The notes under the pieces: generated by a model | What the model saw: the letters and a program-made list of their open reading frames with translations, nothing else | Told to the model about the DNA's origin: nothing | Databases searched by the model: none | IMG/VR virus record: IMGVR_UViG_3300021598_001001 | Location: 98,061-162,060 of that record | Reading direction: 5' to 3' (one strand) | DNA: 64,000 bases | Origin: a virus | Position numbers and translations under genes: made by a program | Shown here: in pieces, positions 5,108 through 19,300 of the stretch | How positions within the stretch are numbered: position 1 is the first letter of the stretch | How the letters are laid out: the number at the start of each line of letters is the position of its first letter

Positions 5108-5506
5108 ATGGTAAGGATTTCTCGCAAATTCAAAGATATTAGTCTGTCATTTGTGAGAAATCCTGTGACAAATGATATTCTTGCAATTACTGATTCTGAT
5201 GCGATTAAAAAATCTATCATTAATTTAGTTAGAACTAGAGTTGGTGAGAGATTTTTTAATGATTTGTTGGGTACTAATGTTGATAGTTCTATTTTTGAAC
5301 TCCAAAGTCCTGAAGTTGCATACCAACTTGAACTTGAAATTTCGACTCTATTAAAAAATTATGAGCCAAGAATAAATCAATCTACAGTTTTAGTTACATA
5401 TACAGAAGAGTCGAATGATTTGAATATTAGAATTTCATATGATATAGTTGGGTTACCAATACCAACACAAAGTATAGAATTTATTTTACAACCCACTAGA
5501 GTCTAA
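5108..5506 (+). CDS. 25: Baseplate wedge subunit gp25
   Basis: 132 aa, the same length as T4 gp25. It is a GPW/gp25-type protein (lysozyme-like fold without lysozyme activity) that starts tail sheath assembly at the baseplate, together with gp6 and gp53. Diagnostic features are the start RKFKDISLSFVRNPVTND, the helix IKKSIINLVRTRVGERFFN and the ENxxR-type core of the family seen here as LLKNYEPRI (residues about 81-89). Its stop overlaps the gp6 start in TAATG (5504-5508), so the two are translationally coupled as in other T4-like phages. A late-promoter-like box lies 16 bases upstream. Confidence 0.93.
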   Translation: MVRISRKFKDISLSFVRNPVTNDILAITDSDAIKKSIINLVRTRVGERFFNDLLGTNVDSSIFELQSPEVAYQLELEISTLLKNYEPRINQSTVLVTYTEESNDLNIRISYDIVGLPIPTQSIEFILQPTRV

Positions 5507-7377
5507 TGTCATTCAATCAGTTTACCAACTTAGATTTTAATGATCTAAGAACACAAATTAAAGATTACCTTAGATCCAACAGTGATTTTACTGATTTTGA
5601 TTTTGAAGGGTCTAATTTTTCTACGCTGATTGATTTACTCGCATATAATAGCTACGTTACCGCCTTTAATACAAACATGGCGGTTAATGAAGTATTTTTG
5701 GACAGTGCAACACTAAGAGAAAATATTGTTTCTCTTGCACGTAACATTGGATATACACCAAGATCGAGAAGATCTGCAAAAGCTAGAATAAGTTTTAATG
5801 TTGACTTAACTACATCAAGTGCGGCTAGAACTTTAAAGATTCAAGCAGGTCAAGTAGCACTTGGAGCTGTAAGAGATGGTAATTATATTTTTTCTATTCC
5901 AGAGGATGTAACAACTCCAGTTGATAATAACGGTATTGCTACATTTGAGAACCTAGAAATCTATGAAGGGGTTTATTTAACAAGTACTTTTACAGTAGAT
6001 TCATCCCAGAAAAATCAAAGATTTATTTTACCTAATGTAAATATTGATACTACAACAATTAGGGTATCAGTAAGAAACTCAGTAACAGAACAATATACTC
6101 TTTATACTGATATTCTGAATGTTGGTCCAGATACAAGAATGTTTCTTATTGAAGAAGTAGCTGACCAAAAATATGAAATTCGTTTTGGTGACGGTATCTT
6201 AGGAAAAAAACCTGCATCCGGTAGTGACATTATAGTGACCTACATTGTGACTAATGGTAGTTTAGGTAACAGTGCTTCTAATTTTACTTTTGCAGGGGTT
6301 CTAAGGGATAATAACCAGGCTGCAGTATCAACTGGCATCTCCCTACTCAGAACACTTTCTGCGTCCCAAAACGGCGATGAAATAGAAAGTGTAGACTCTA
6401 TCAAGTACCTAGCGCCAAGAGTTTATGCATCCCAGTTCCGTGCAGTTACTGCAAATGATTTCAAAGGATTAGTTCCTTATGTATACAGTAATGTGGAATC
6501 TGTTACTGCATATGGTGGTGAAGAATTAGATCCTCCAGAATATGGAAAAGTTTTTATTTCTATTAAACCTAGAAATGGTACTTTTCTATCGCAAATTACA
6601 AAAGAAGATATTTTAAGAAATTTAAAACAATATTCTATTGCAGGAATCAGACCAGAAATAATAGACCTTTCATATCTGTATATTGAACTTGATACTACAG
6701 TTTATTACAATGTAAACCAAGTATCAAGTGCAGATGGATTACGCACTAAAGTATTAAATACTCTTACATCATATGCTAGATCTAGTGATGTAAATAGTTT
6801 TGGTGGAAGATTTAAATTCAGTAAAATCAATACTTTGATTGATGGAACTGATCAAGCAATCACTTCCAACATTACTAAAGTTAGAATGAGGAGAGATTTT
6901 ACTCCTGCTTATAATACTTTTGCAACGTATGAAGTTTGTTTTGGTAATAGAGTTCACATCAAACGAGGCGGTTATTCAGTAAAATCTACTGGATTTACTA
7001 TAAGTGGAGTTGATGAAACTCTATATATGGGGGATACCCAGATTGATGATATTAGTGGAAGAATTTTCTTCTTTAAAGTGGAAAATAATGTTCCTGTAAT
7101 AATTAAAGCCAATGCTGGAACAATAAATTATAAGAGTGGAGAAATATTATTGGACGTTGTAAATATAACTGGATCTTCTCTTCAAAATGGATTTATTGAG
7201 GTTCAGGCAGTTCCAGAATCAAATGATATTATTGGATTAAAAGATCTTTACTTACAAATTGATGTTCAAAATTCTGTGGTAAATACTATAGAAGATATTA
7301 TTACATCAGGTGAAAATACAGCAGCTACATTGTTTACACCGACTTCAAGTTATTTAAACGGAAAGTACACTAGATAA
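5506..7377 (+). CDS. 6: Baseplate wedge subunit gp6
   Basis: 623 aa (T4 gp6 is 660). gp6 forms the inner ring of the baseplate and joins the wedges; gp25 and gp53 attach to it. The conserved N-terminal region is clear: FNQFTNLDFNDLRTQIKDYL, then GSNFSTLIDLLAYNSYVTAF (residues 34-53) and MAVNEVFLDSATLRENIVSL (58-77). The middle has the baseplate-J-like segment with RFGDGILGKKP (near 239), RAVTANDFKGLVPYVY (near 312) and GKVFISIKP. The C-terminal part is beta-rich. It is coupled to gp25 by TAATG and its stop is 1 base before the next ATG. A 62-codon minus-strand frame inside is a shadow. Confidence 0.93.
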   Translation: MSFNQFTNLDFNDLRTQIKDYLRSNSDFTDFDFEGSNFSTLIDLLAYNSYVTAFNTNMAVNEVFLDSATLRENIVSLARNIGYTPRSRRSAKARISFNVDLTTSSAARTLKIQAGQVALGAVRDGNYIFSIPEDVTTPVDNNGIATFENLEIYEGVYLTSTFTVDSSQKNQRFILPNVNIDTTTIRVSVRNSVTEQYTLYTDILNVGPDTRMFLIEEVADQKYEIRFGDGILGKKPASGSDIIVTYIVTNGSLGNSASNFTFAGVLRDNNQAAVSTGISLLRTLSASQNGDEIESVDSIKYLAPRVYASQFRAVTANDFKGLVPYVYSNVESVTAYGGEELDPPEYGKVFISIKPRNGTFLSQITKEDILRNLKQYSIAGIRPEIIDLSYLYIELDTTVYYNVNQVSSADGLRTKVLNTLTSYARSSDVNSFGGRFKFSKINTLIDGTDQAITSNITKVRMRRDFTPAYNTFATYEVCFGNRVHIKRGGYSVKSTGFTISGVDETLYMGDTQIDDISGRIFFFKVENNVPVIIKANAGTINYKSGEILLDVVNITGSSLQNGFIEVQAVPESNDIIGLKDLYLQIDVQNSVVNTIEDIITSGENTAATLFTPTSSYLNGKYTR

Positions 7378-7378
7378 A

Positions 7379-10300
7379 ATGACAGATATCAAGAGAGTTA
7401 GAATCAACGACATCGTGGAATCTCAGATTCCAGAGTTTTTAAATGAGGAATCTCCTTTATTTAAAGTTTTTTTGAAGTCTTACTATAATTCTTTAGATCA
7501 TAAGTCTGGTGCTATAGATTTAGTTGATAACATAAAGTTTTATAAAAGTGTAGAGGCTTTTAATAATAATGATTTAGTTCAGTCAACGACTTTAAATGGG
7601 TACATTTATGCGTCAGATAGTACCATTAATGTCGATAGTACTGATTCTTGGCCAGAAAAATATGGACTATTAAAGATAGATGATGAAATTATAACTTATA
7701 CTGAAAAAACTGCCACATCTTTTATCGGATGTATAAGAGGATTTAGTGGAATAGATCAAATAAAATCCACACAAAATTCAGAGTTTTTACAATTTCAGAA
7801 AACAGAAGCAGAAGAACACGAAGATAACTCTATTGTATATAATTTAAGTAATTTATTTTTAGTAGAATTCTTTGAAAAGTTTAAATATGAATTTGTACCT
7901 GGATTTGAATCAAGATCTTTTTCTGAAGGAATTTCCTCAGAAAATATTTTAACAAGAATTAAAGATTTTTATAGATCCAAAGGAACAAATTCATCATATG
8001 AAATTTTATTCAAAATTTTATATGGTAAAGATATTCAAATAATTAAACCACAAGATTATACACTAGTACCTTCATCTAATAGCTATTTTGTAACAAAAAA
8101 TATTTTAGTAGAAAAAATTTCTGGAGGAGATCCAACAGAAACAAAAGGAAATTTTTTATACCAAAATCTTCCTGGTATAGGTACAGTTAGTGCTTCGATT
8201 TATAACGTAGAATATAGACCTATAGGAAATAAACTATTTTATGAAATATCTTTAGACTCTACTTCTTTTAGTGGAGTATTTCAAGTTTCTGGTAAAACTA
8301 AAGTATTAGAATATACTCCTGCAGGTTCAAATAGTATTCTTGTAGACTCTACTATTGGATTTTCTAAATCTGGAAAACTTTTAGTAAAACCAAAAGATTC
8401 TAATTATATAGAAATTACTTACTCTGATAAGAGTAGCAATCAATTTTTAGGAGTTAGTGGAGTTACTAAGCCTCTTGACTTTTCTTTGGATATTGTAGAA
8501 GAGAAATTTGCTTACAGTTACATTGGTGTTGGTAATACATCTAAAGTAGATTTTAGAGTTATCAATGTAATTGATTCTATAGATTTCTCAGAAACTTCCA
8601 ATTTAAAAGTAGGTGATAAGATAAGACTATCAGGTTTTGGTAAGGATATGTCTTCTAGCTATCAATTTAGTAGCTGGATATACAATGTTCCAACAAATCA
8701 CAATATAAAAAATGTATCTCAGGTAGATTCCGATAAGTATAGGATAATATTATATGATGAGGTTTCTTTTTATAAAGAACAGACTATAAAACTGGAAGAT
8801 ATCTTAGGAAATATTTCTGATGCTACCATTCTAGATGTAGAGTATCCAGCTGGAGATACAATTAAAAAGTATACTAATAGAATTCTAGTTCAAGTTACTG
8901 GGTCTACTTTTAATGTTTTGGATTCTAAAATATTAAAAACTTTAATCATAAAATCTAGTCATTTTTCCAATGATTATTCATATATTAATATTATCCCATC
9001 CGGAGTACAAAATACCTATATTGATTTTAAAGAACAAAATTTTTATGTAACTTCTACTGGTTTACCAAATTATACTATTGAGGCTTCTGATACTAAAAAA
9101 ACAATCTCGGTAGTAGGAGCTTCTTCCACAAGTTTAATTTATTGTCCAAGACATAATATACAAACTGGAGAATCTGTTTATTATGATCCAGGTACTAATT
9201 CCACTTCAGGGTTATCTACTGGATTTTATTTTGTAACTAGAGTAGATTTAGATAACATAAAATTATCTTTCAGTAAAAATGATATTTTCTCCAAGAAGTA
9301 TATTACACTGAATCCATTAACTGGTAATTTAGATTTTATCTATAAATCTGGATATCAAAATAAAATCATAAAAAATCAAAAGATATTTAAAAAGTTTGAT
9401 CTTACTGGTAGAAAGAAAATTTTTGATGATAAGAATAAAAGATCTACCAATAATAAACAAATAGGACTTTTATCAAATGGAGTTGAGATACTATCTCCAA
9501 CATTATTTGACGAAAATATTTACTATGGAAAGTTGAGTTCAATTGAGGTAACTAATTCTGGAAAAGATTATGATGTTGTAAATGTTCCACAAATAATAAT
9601 TCAAGATGAACAAGGATCTAATGCAAAAGCTCACTTAAATTTAAGTGGTGAAGTAAAATCTATTAAAGTTATTAATCCAGGAATTGGATATCAAACAAAA
9701 CCAAAAATTACTATAACTGGCGGAAATGGTAGTGGATGCGTATTAGAATCAAATTTAGTAAAGTCAAGGATTACTGTTGGTTTTAGACCAAGTATATCTG
9801 TAGATGTTGGATCAAACTCTATTACCTTTATTAATAATCATAATCTCGTAGACGGCGAAGAAATAATTTACAATTCAAATGGAAACGCTAACATAATTGG
9901 ATTAGTAGATAAATCTCATTATTTTGTTGGGGTTTCTTCTGAAAAAATTATTAAGCTATATAATACCTTCACAGATGCAGTTGATAAAACAAATGAAATA
10001 AACATAACTGGTATTAGTTCTGGTTCTCATTCTTTAGAAACACTAAAAAATAAAAATACTATTACTAGGGTTTATGTAAAGGATCCCGGTAAAGGTTATT
10101 CTAACAGAGCAGTAAGAATTCCATCGCAATTTACAACAGGAGAAACTGTAGGTATCAACACTTTTGATTCTTACATTTTTGCGACTAAACATGGATTTAA
10201 TGATGGTGAATTAGTAACATATAATCATACTGGAACTCCAATTTCAGGATTATCGACATCAATTAATTATTATGTAAAAGTTTTAGATGCAAATAGATTT

Positions 10301-13300
10301 AAGTTATCTGTAGCTGGTATTGGAACTACTCTTTCCAAAGAAGATTTTTCAAATAAAAAATATGTTAAGTTTTCTAGTGTAGGCCTTGGTACACATATAA
10401 TTGCATATCCGCCAATTACAATTAATGTAGAAACTATTTCCGAAATTGGTGAAAGTAGTATAGTGACTCCCATTCTACAACCTGTGGTTTTGGGATCAAT
10501 ATCTGATGTTTATCTTGAAGATGGTGGCATTGGATATGGTTGCACAGATATTTTAAATTTCCATAGAAGACCTTTGGTTACAGTTCAGACCGTAACTTCT
10601 GAGTGTGTATTAAAACCTATTATTCTTGGTGGTTCTATTATAGATGTAAAGATAATAAACAGTGGAAATGGATATAGAGCTGACTCAGATATTGTAATAA
10701 GTGGAGATGGATCTTTTGCTGAAATTGACCCAATAGTTACGAATGGTAGAGTAACTGGTGTCAATGTATTACGTGGAGGTGTTGGATATGCATCTTCTAA
10801 TACCGTATTAACTGTTGTTAATAGAGGTAAAGATGCTAAGTTCCTAGCAAATGTTAATGAATGGAAAATTAATCAGGTAATTAAACTTTCTGGACAAATT
10901 TCCAATGAAGATGATGGAGTATTGTTCCCCAGTAAAAATGAAGATCTTGGATTACAATTTATAAATTTCTATGCACCTAAAAAGTTAAGATATCAATTAG
11001 ATGATAACTTTACCGAAACAAATAAAGAAAGTCCAAATAATAAAGTACACTCTCCAATACTAGGATTTTCTTATGATGGATATCCTATTTACGGACCATA
11101 TGGCTATGATCCATTAGTTGGTGGTACTATAAGACTATTAAAAACAAGTTATGAACTTCAACCTGATTTAACGCCAGGAATTAGACCTCCAGGGTTTATT
11201 GCAGGGTATTTCATTGATGACTATATTTTTACCGGATCCGGAGATTTAGATCAATATAATGGAAGATGGTGTAAAACTCCACAGTATCCTAATGGAACTT
11301 ATGCTTACTTTAGTTCAATAACTGTTGATCCTACTGGCAAATCCTCTCCAACATATCCATATATTATTGGAAAATATTTTAGAGGTACTCCAATAGAGGA
11401 CAATTTCTTACAAAAAATAAATCAAGATACGGATCTATCTTCATATAGAATAACAAGAAATATTGGCCCATATTATATTAATAGTAATAATTCTGGATAT
11501 GATTTGATTGATAAAATTTCTGATACTTATAAACAAGAATTTAGAGTTAAGGAAGTTCAGGATTCCGGTATTGAGAGTGCAGTTATATTTTCTCCTGGGG
11601 ACAATTATAGAATAAATGATAGACTTTTAATTAATAATAAGAATACATCTGGAACTGGAGCAAATATTGTAGTAGATTCTTTAAAAGGAAAAGAAATAGA
11701 ATCTTTTATGATCGAGGATGTAAAAATAGAAAATGTTACATTCTTATTTAAAAATGATGTAGTAGTCGTCCAAACAACAGAACCACATGAACTTTCTAAT
11801 GGTGAAGTGATAACGATAACTGGTGTTTCTACCATAACTGCTTCTGAATTGGAAGGTAACTGGAAAGTATCAGTAGAAAATAAAACAGTTCAATTATCTG
11901 AAAATATTACAGTTGCTGCTTCTGGTGTTACCACTTTTATTGGTGTTAAGGACATAAACGGATTTAATGTTAATGATGTTATTGGCATAGGAACAGAAAT
12001 TTTAAGGATAGTTGACATATCTGCTCCTAGATCTGGATTTTATGTTAATAGGTTAGCAAATCCAGGAATTCATACAGCAGGAATAGATAATGTTAGGTTA
12101 TTGCCAACAAGTTTTGAGTTTGTACCAAAGAGTCCTGTAACTCAAGCTACCTTTGAAAATAGTGTAACATTTTTCAATCCAAAAGAAACTGTAGGTACAG
12201 GAACAGATAAAACTATAAGATATATTGTCGGTATTGGAACCAGCACTGTTGAAGCCAGGGTTATCCCATCCAGATCCATTTATATACCAAATCATAGATT
12301 TTACACTGGTGAACCTCTTTTATATGGTCCAGGTTTAGGTGGAACTAGTTTATATTTTAATAATGTGGGTAGTGGAGTAAGTATTCCACTTTTAGATGGT
12401 CAAATAGTTTATGCCGTTAATTTGGGTAAAGATCATATTGGATTATCGACACTTGGATTTACCACAACTAGTGGTATAGGAACTAATTTAAATTCAGTAG
12501 AATTTGTTAATTTTGATTACTCATTTAGTATAATTGGTTCAGCACACTCACTGACAACATTATATCCAGAAATAAAAGGATCTATTTCCAAACATAATGG
12601 TATAGTAACTACTACTAGTAGTCATGGATTAAGTAATAATGATATAGTTAATCTCAGTATTAATAATAGAGAACTAGATGAAGTAAAGATTCTTTATAAT
12701 CCTGAAATAAGAAAATTAACAACTGCAAAAATACCTTTCGCTAATACTGATGTTTCTATTGCTGATAATACAATAGGTATTGGGTCAGCTATTTTAAAAA
12801 CTGGAGATAAAGTAGTTTATCATACTGAGGGAAGTACTGTTGGTGGATTGCAAAATAATAGTACTTATTATATTTTAAGACTAAATCTGAATAGAATTCA
12901 ACTTTGTGAATATGAATCTGATATTAAGAACTCCAATGTAATAGATCTTACATCAACTGGACATGTATCGCATGGTTTTTATCTAATAAACCCTCCATTG
13001 AATTTTGTCGAAGGTAGTATTATAAAATTTGATTTGTCTGATCCAAGTCTTCTTGAAATGGATCTACAATTCTATGAAGATCCCGATTTCCAAAATACTG
13101 TAGAGGTTATTGGAAATGATATTGATAACTTTGTTATTTCTAGAACTTTGGAATCACCAGGAACTTTTGGATCTTACGTTACTTTAGATTCATCTAATAA
13201 ACAATACCCTAAATTACTGTATTATAATTTAATCGCTAAAAATCCACTAGATCTTAGAAAAAAAGAAATAACATCCGATAGAGAAGTAAAAGGAAATAAT

Positions 13301-16300
13301 AAATTAACGGTAACTAAACACTCTTTAGATAAGAGTTATATAGTTTCAGTGCCAAATGATACTACATTTACTTTCAATCTAAGTCAAAAATTAACTAAGC
13401 TTGAAGAACAGGCATATATTTCTTCTAATGAAAATGTTACTTATACTACAAAATCTAAAACGGCTTTAGGTCCAATAAATTCTCTTAAAATTAATTTCCC
13501 AGGAAGAGGTTATAAAAAATTACCTTTTGTTGAAGGAATTGACACGCAATTTGGTGAAAATGCTATTATTAAACTCAAATCTTCCAAAATAGGTAGAGTC
13601 GAAGATTATGAGAGAATCAAAGATGGATTTGATTATCCAACAGATCCAACTTTAACTCCTTCTTTAAGTGTACCAACAGTTATTGGAATAAGAGATATTT
13701 TAACTATAGATTCTGTTGGTATTTTAACTGGAGGTAGAGGATATAATACTGCTCCGACTTTATTTGTAAAGGATAACCCATCAATAAAATTAAAAGCTGA
13801 TATAACTGGAGGTTCAGTAACAAAAGTCACTATAGTTAACAACTCAACTTCTTTGAGTTCACCACTACAAATTTCCTCAATTTATAATTCTAATGGATAT
13901 GATATTGATAATGTTTCTGTTTCTGGAAATGATGTAACTTTAGAATTATTAGATACTAATTTTATTAATGTTGGTTTTGGGAATACACAAATTGATTTTC
14001 CTTTCGCAGTTGGAGATGAAATTTTTATTGAAGGTTGCCGACTGACTAATTCCACTTCATCCAAGGCAAACTTTAATTCTAAATCATATGGATATAGATT
14101 CTTTAAAATTACTTCCACTAGCGTAGAAAATAAAACCATTACTTATAGTATGTCTGGTATTTCTACGGGAGATTTTGGTACTTATGATGATACCATTACT
14201 TTGGGATATGTAGTTAATAAAAAATCTATGCCATCATTTGAGATGATCTTAAATGATAATGTTAACTATCTGTCTGGAGAAAGAGTAACTTCTAGAGTCT
14301 TCTCTGGAAATGTAATGGAGGGTGGATGGGATAATGAACTAAACCAGTTGAGAATAAATGATTCTGCTGGAAGTTTGATAGTTGGAGACAGAATATTTGG
14401 AGAAAATTCCAAAATAAATGGAGTAGTTGAATATTTTGATACTTTTAATCTAAACTCTACTTTAGGAGTTTCCAGAGATAAAGTTGGAGTGATAGACAAT
14501 GCTGTTGGAATATTAAATGATTTCCAACAAAGAATTTCAGATAATTTCTATTATCAAAAGTTTTCTTATGCTATTAAGAGCGAAATACCTTATGATTCTT
14601 GGAGAGAATCTGTAAGATCCTTGGTGCATCCATCCGGATTTAAAGAATTTTCAGACTTAGAAATCGTTACCGAGGCTACTCAACCCGAAGTTCAAATTGG
14701 TATATCAAAATCTACAGATCTAAGACCAACAGTTTTAGAATCAGCATCATCATTCCTAGTTAATGTTGATAATAAAATTTCTATTGGTGAAAGAAGTAAT
14801 TTTAATTTAGTTTATGAGGAAGATTTTCTTGATGATGGTTCTGTAGAGAAGGTATTCTTTAATGAAGGTATTGCTTTAAGAAATTATATTTTAAATAAAA
14901 CAAATAAAGTTGTAACAATAGATGACATTAGTAGTCAATTTGATGGATCATCAATTCAAACTCTTGATGGAACTTATGCTGATGCTTCTGATCTATTAGA
15001 TGGAAACAAAGCTTTTATTCAGCAAGAAGTAGTTGGATTTATCACTGCAACTTATCCTGGAATAGTTACCAGTGTTGGATGGAGTAAAACCAGTTTTACT
15101 GAAGAAATAGGAAATGTTGTAGATGCTATATCTCATGACATTAAGTACAATTCTAACAATAAATCAGTAGGCCAGGGACTGGATTATTGGTCTGGTATTG
15201 GAACAAGTTATATTTCTGGCATCACCACTGAAAGATTATCTGCTTATAATTACATAACAGATATATCAAAATACATTATTAATAATGTTGGAGTTAAAAC
15301 TTCATATCAACTTGGAACTCCATTTGCAATAACAACTTCATCTTATAATAATGTTACTGGAATTCAGACTATTAGATTAACTCCCGCAAATATAGTTAAT
15401 TTAAATGCCTCTGTTGGTGATTACGTTGTAGTTAAAAATCTAGTTTTTTCTTGCAACTCTGGTGGAGGAATAAGTACTGCAATATTCCCAAATCTTGGTG
15501 CAGGTTTGGATGGAAACGGCCCATTATCACCAAAAGGATTTGTATATGAAATTATTGGAATAGGTTTGAGTACGATAGAAATAAATCCAGGAATATCTAC
15601 TATTGATCACACATATGTTGGTGGCGGCACGGTAGAAAAAGCATTTATATCTACCAGTCAGTACTATAATTTTTCAATTTTAGCAGATTCGGATTGTAGT
15701 GTATCTTATAGTTCTAGTTGTTGTGCTAATGTTCAATCTTCAATTGTGAATTATGTTGGAATTATTACTACAATAATAGGATTAGGAACAGCCTCTAGTC
15801 CAGAAATAACCTATCCATCCATAACAAGAGGTGGAGTTATAGTAGGTTTAACCACATTTAAATTAACATCAAATGGAAATCCACTATTTAAGAGAGAGTT
15901 TAGTGGATCTGATTCAAATGTAATTAAGATTGACACTGATACTTTTATTTTCAATAATCACAATTTCCAAAGTGGTCAAGAACTGATTTATACCTATTCT
16001 GGAACTCCAATTGGAATAGCAACTACTTCATATACCACTGAAATTAAAGATATTTTAATGCAGGTTGGTAATTATAATGGAACATCAATTTATGAAAATG
16101 GGTATGGTGCTGCTATTACAACATCAATAACTGGAATTTCTACGGTATTAGTTCCAGCAGGTCCAACAACGCAATTATTTAATGATGTAGTAGGAACCAG
16201 TACTTCTGGTGGAATTAATGCTGTGTTCGATGTAGTAGTTTCGTATTCTGCAACAACAGGACAACCATTATCAACATCAATTTCTCTGGTTTCAGGTGGA

Positions 16301-19300
16301 AAAGGATTTGCCGTTGGACAAACAGTATCTATAGCTGGTACTTATTTTAAAGGATCTAATCCAACAAATAATCTCTCATTTGTAGTAAGTTCAACTGGAC
16401 CAACAGTAATTCAAGCGGCAGCAAATCAAACCTATTCAAATGTTCCCTCTTTGGATGTAAATGGAGCTACATTTAGTGTTTCTAGAAACAATGATGGAGA
16501 AATAAGTTCAATACAAGTTACCAATGGCGGATCTGGATATGCATCTACCTCCGTAATTTCTATTGCAGGCACTTACATAGGTGGTTCTAATTCTAACGAT
16601 AATGTTTCATTTACACCTATTGTTCTTGGATCGAATAAACTTCCAAAATCTGTATTTGTCACTAAATTGGATGATAGTAAGTTTAAATTATCAGGATTAT
16701 CTACTGCAACTATACTCAATATAGTTGGTTTTGGTACTGGAATCCATTCATTTGAGTACAAAGAACCCAATACAAGTTCTATTATCACCATAGATGGAGT
16801 TATTCAGACTCCAATTAGAAGTAAATCATTATCCATAACTTTAGGTTCCCCTGTTTCTTCAGCTTCTACAACTTTAATACAAGTTTTAACTGGAATATCT
16901 TCTCTTTATACTGGTGACATCATTAATATGAATTCCGAATATGTTGTTGTTAAGAATATCGGTGTCGCAGGAACTGATATTATTAAAGTAGAAAGGGGAT
17001 ATTTGGGAACTTCTGCAGGAGTCCATACTGTTGGAGTAGCTTGTACCGTATTAACTGGTGATTATAATATTGTAGGAGATGTAATTTACTTCACTACAGC
17101 ACCATATGGAAAAATTGGTCCAGTAGGATTAAAAACTGGATCTATATTTGGTGGAAGAGTTTTCTCTAGACAATTTGATCCTGGTGAACCTGAAGATAAG
17201 AATATTATTTTGGATGATATATCTTTATCATTTACTGGAATAGCCGCTACAGAGTTTACTGCAAAAACTAAAGGATCTACAACAACTGCTCTATTCAATA
17301 ATACTAATTCATCAACAAATATCAATAATAATCCTATAATTTTAATTAATAATGTTTTCCAACGTCCTAGAACGGATTATGATATAGACGGTACTTCCGA
17401 AAATGTAATTAAGTTTTTAACTGGAACTCCTAGTGCGGGTAAAATAGTTAAAGTCGGTGTGACTACTGGATATGGATATTATCCTTTATTGGGCGCGAGT
17501 GCAGTGGCTAATGTTTCTGCAGCTGGAACTATTTCTTCTTTAACTCTTACTGGAAGTGGATCTGGATATAGATTACCTCCAACTGTAGGCATTTATTCTA
17601 CTGTTGGTTCTGGAGCAAGTATAACTGCATCAGTTAGTGCAGCCGGTACAATAACCGGGTTCACAATTGTTAACGCTGGATCTGGTTACACTACAACCTC
17701 CATCCCAGAAGTTGTAATAGGAATACCTACTGCCTATAGTAATTTGGGAGTAGCATATACTGGCGGTTCTTCTGGAGTAGGCCAGGGTGCAAAAATTTCA
17801 GTTACTGTTGGTCAAGGATCTAGTATTATTGATTATAAAATAGATAACCCTGGAATTGGATATAAAGTAGGTGATATATTAAAAGTACCAAATTTACTGA
17901 TAAATTCTGGATTATCTACTGTTTTCCAAGAATTTAGACTAACTGTTAGAGAAGTTCAAACCGATAAGTTTTCTGGTTTTTATCCTGGACAGTTTATATT
18001 ATTCGATGATTTTTCTGATAGATTCAATGGATTCCGTAAAAAGTTTACACTATCCGTTACTAATAACAATGTTAGAGAAATTCTGAGTTTAAAAACTCTC
18101 GCTGGAACTGATTTAAACTTAGAAAATAATCTTTTCATCTATATTAATGATATTTTACAAATTCCTGGAGTTTCTTATACGTTCTCTGGATCTAGAGTTT
18201 TATTTACTGAAGCTCCAAAACAAAATTCCACCTGCACAGTTTTATATTACAGAGGATCTTCTATAGATGTAGAGGAGGTAACTCCACCACCTACCCTTAA
18301 AGAAGGTGACACTATTATTATTAAAGAAAATGAGTTTGATCTTTTTGATACTGATCAATTGGAAAGAATTGTCAAAAAAATATCTGCTTCAGATCAAATA
18401 GACACTTTTACTTATAATAGTGTTGGAATAATTACTGATCCAAATAAAAATAGACCTCTAACTTGGATTAAACAGGAATATGATAGAATCATTAGCGGAC
18501 AACTTTATTCTAAGTCAAGATTAAGTTTAAAGAGTAGTATTAGACCTGTTGCTAAACTAATTAAGTCTGTAACTGAAACCGATTCTGTAATTTACGTTGA
18601 TAATGCGTTCCCAATTTTTAGTGATGTTGACTTATTAAGTGAAGATAAGAGAAATGTTGTTATAAGTGAAGTTAAAAATATATCAGCAGCAATCTGTACA
18701 TCTATAGTTTCAAGTTCTTCAACAATTTCTTCTATTAGTGTTGTTGATGGTGGAGTTGGTTATGCCTATACTCAAAACCCTGTCATCAGTATTTCTAAGT
18801 CATTGATTTCTAGAAAAGATCCAATTAAAGACTGGAAACCTTCTACAGGAATTACCACAGGATATGAATTAAACTCATTAATTTATGGAAATACTTTGGT
18901 TGCTGTTGGATCCTCTTCTCTATATGCCACAAGTATTGATGCTGAAAGTTGGTCTACAGGATCTATCGGATTTGGTGGAACAATAAACTTTACTTCCGTA
19001 TCTTGTGGTGGAACAAATGTTTATATGGCTGTTGGTGAATATGGTATAGTTTCTAAATCACTTGGATATGGAAGTACAGTTGGTCCATGGACTTTAATAA
19101 ACCTTCTGGAGGAAAGTGTAGTTCCTGGTTTAGGACTTATAACTAGATTCCCAACAACTTACACGGGAACTCTAAATGACATAGTTTATTCTCCAAATTT
19201 AGATTCATGGACTGCTGTTGGAGCTGCAGGATCAATATTTGGTGGAGTTGGTATAGGATCTACAATGTTAATTAGTAGATTCTCAGGAACACTTCAAAAT

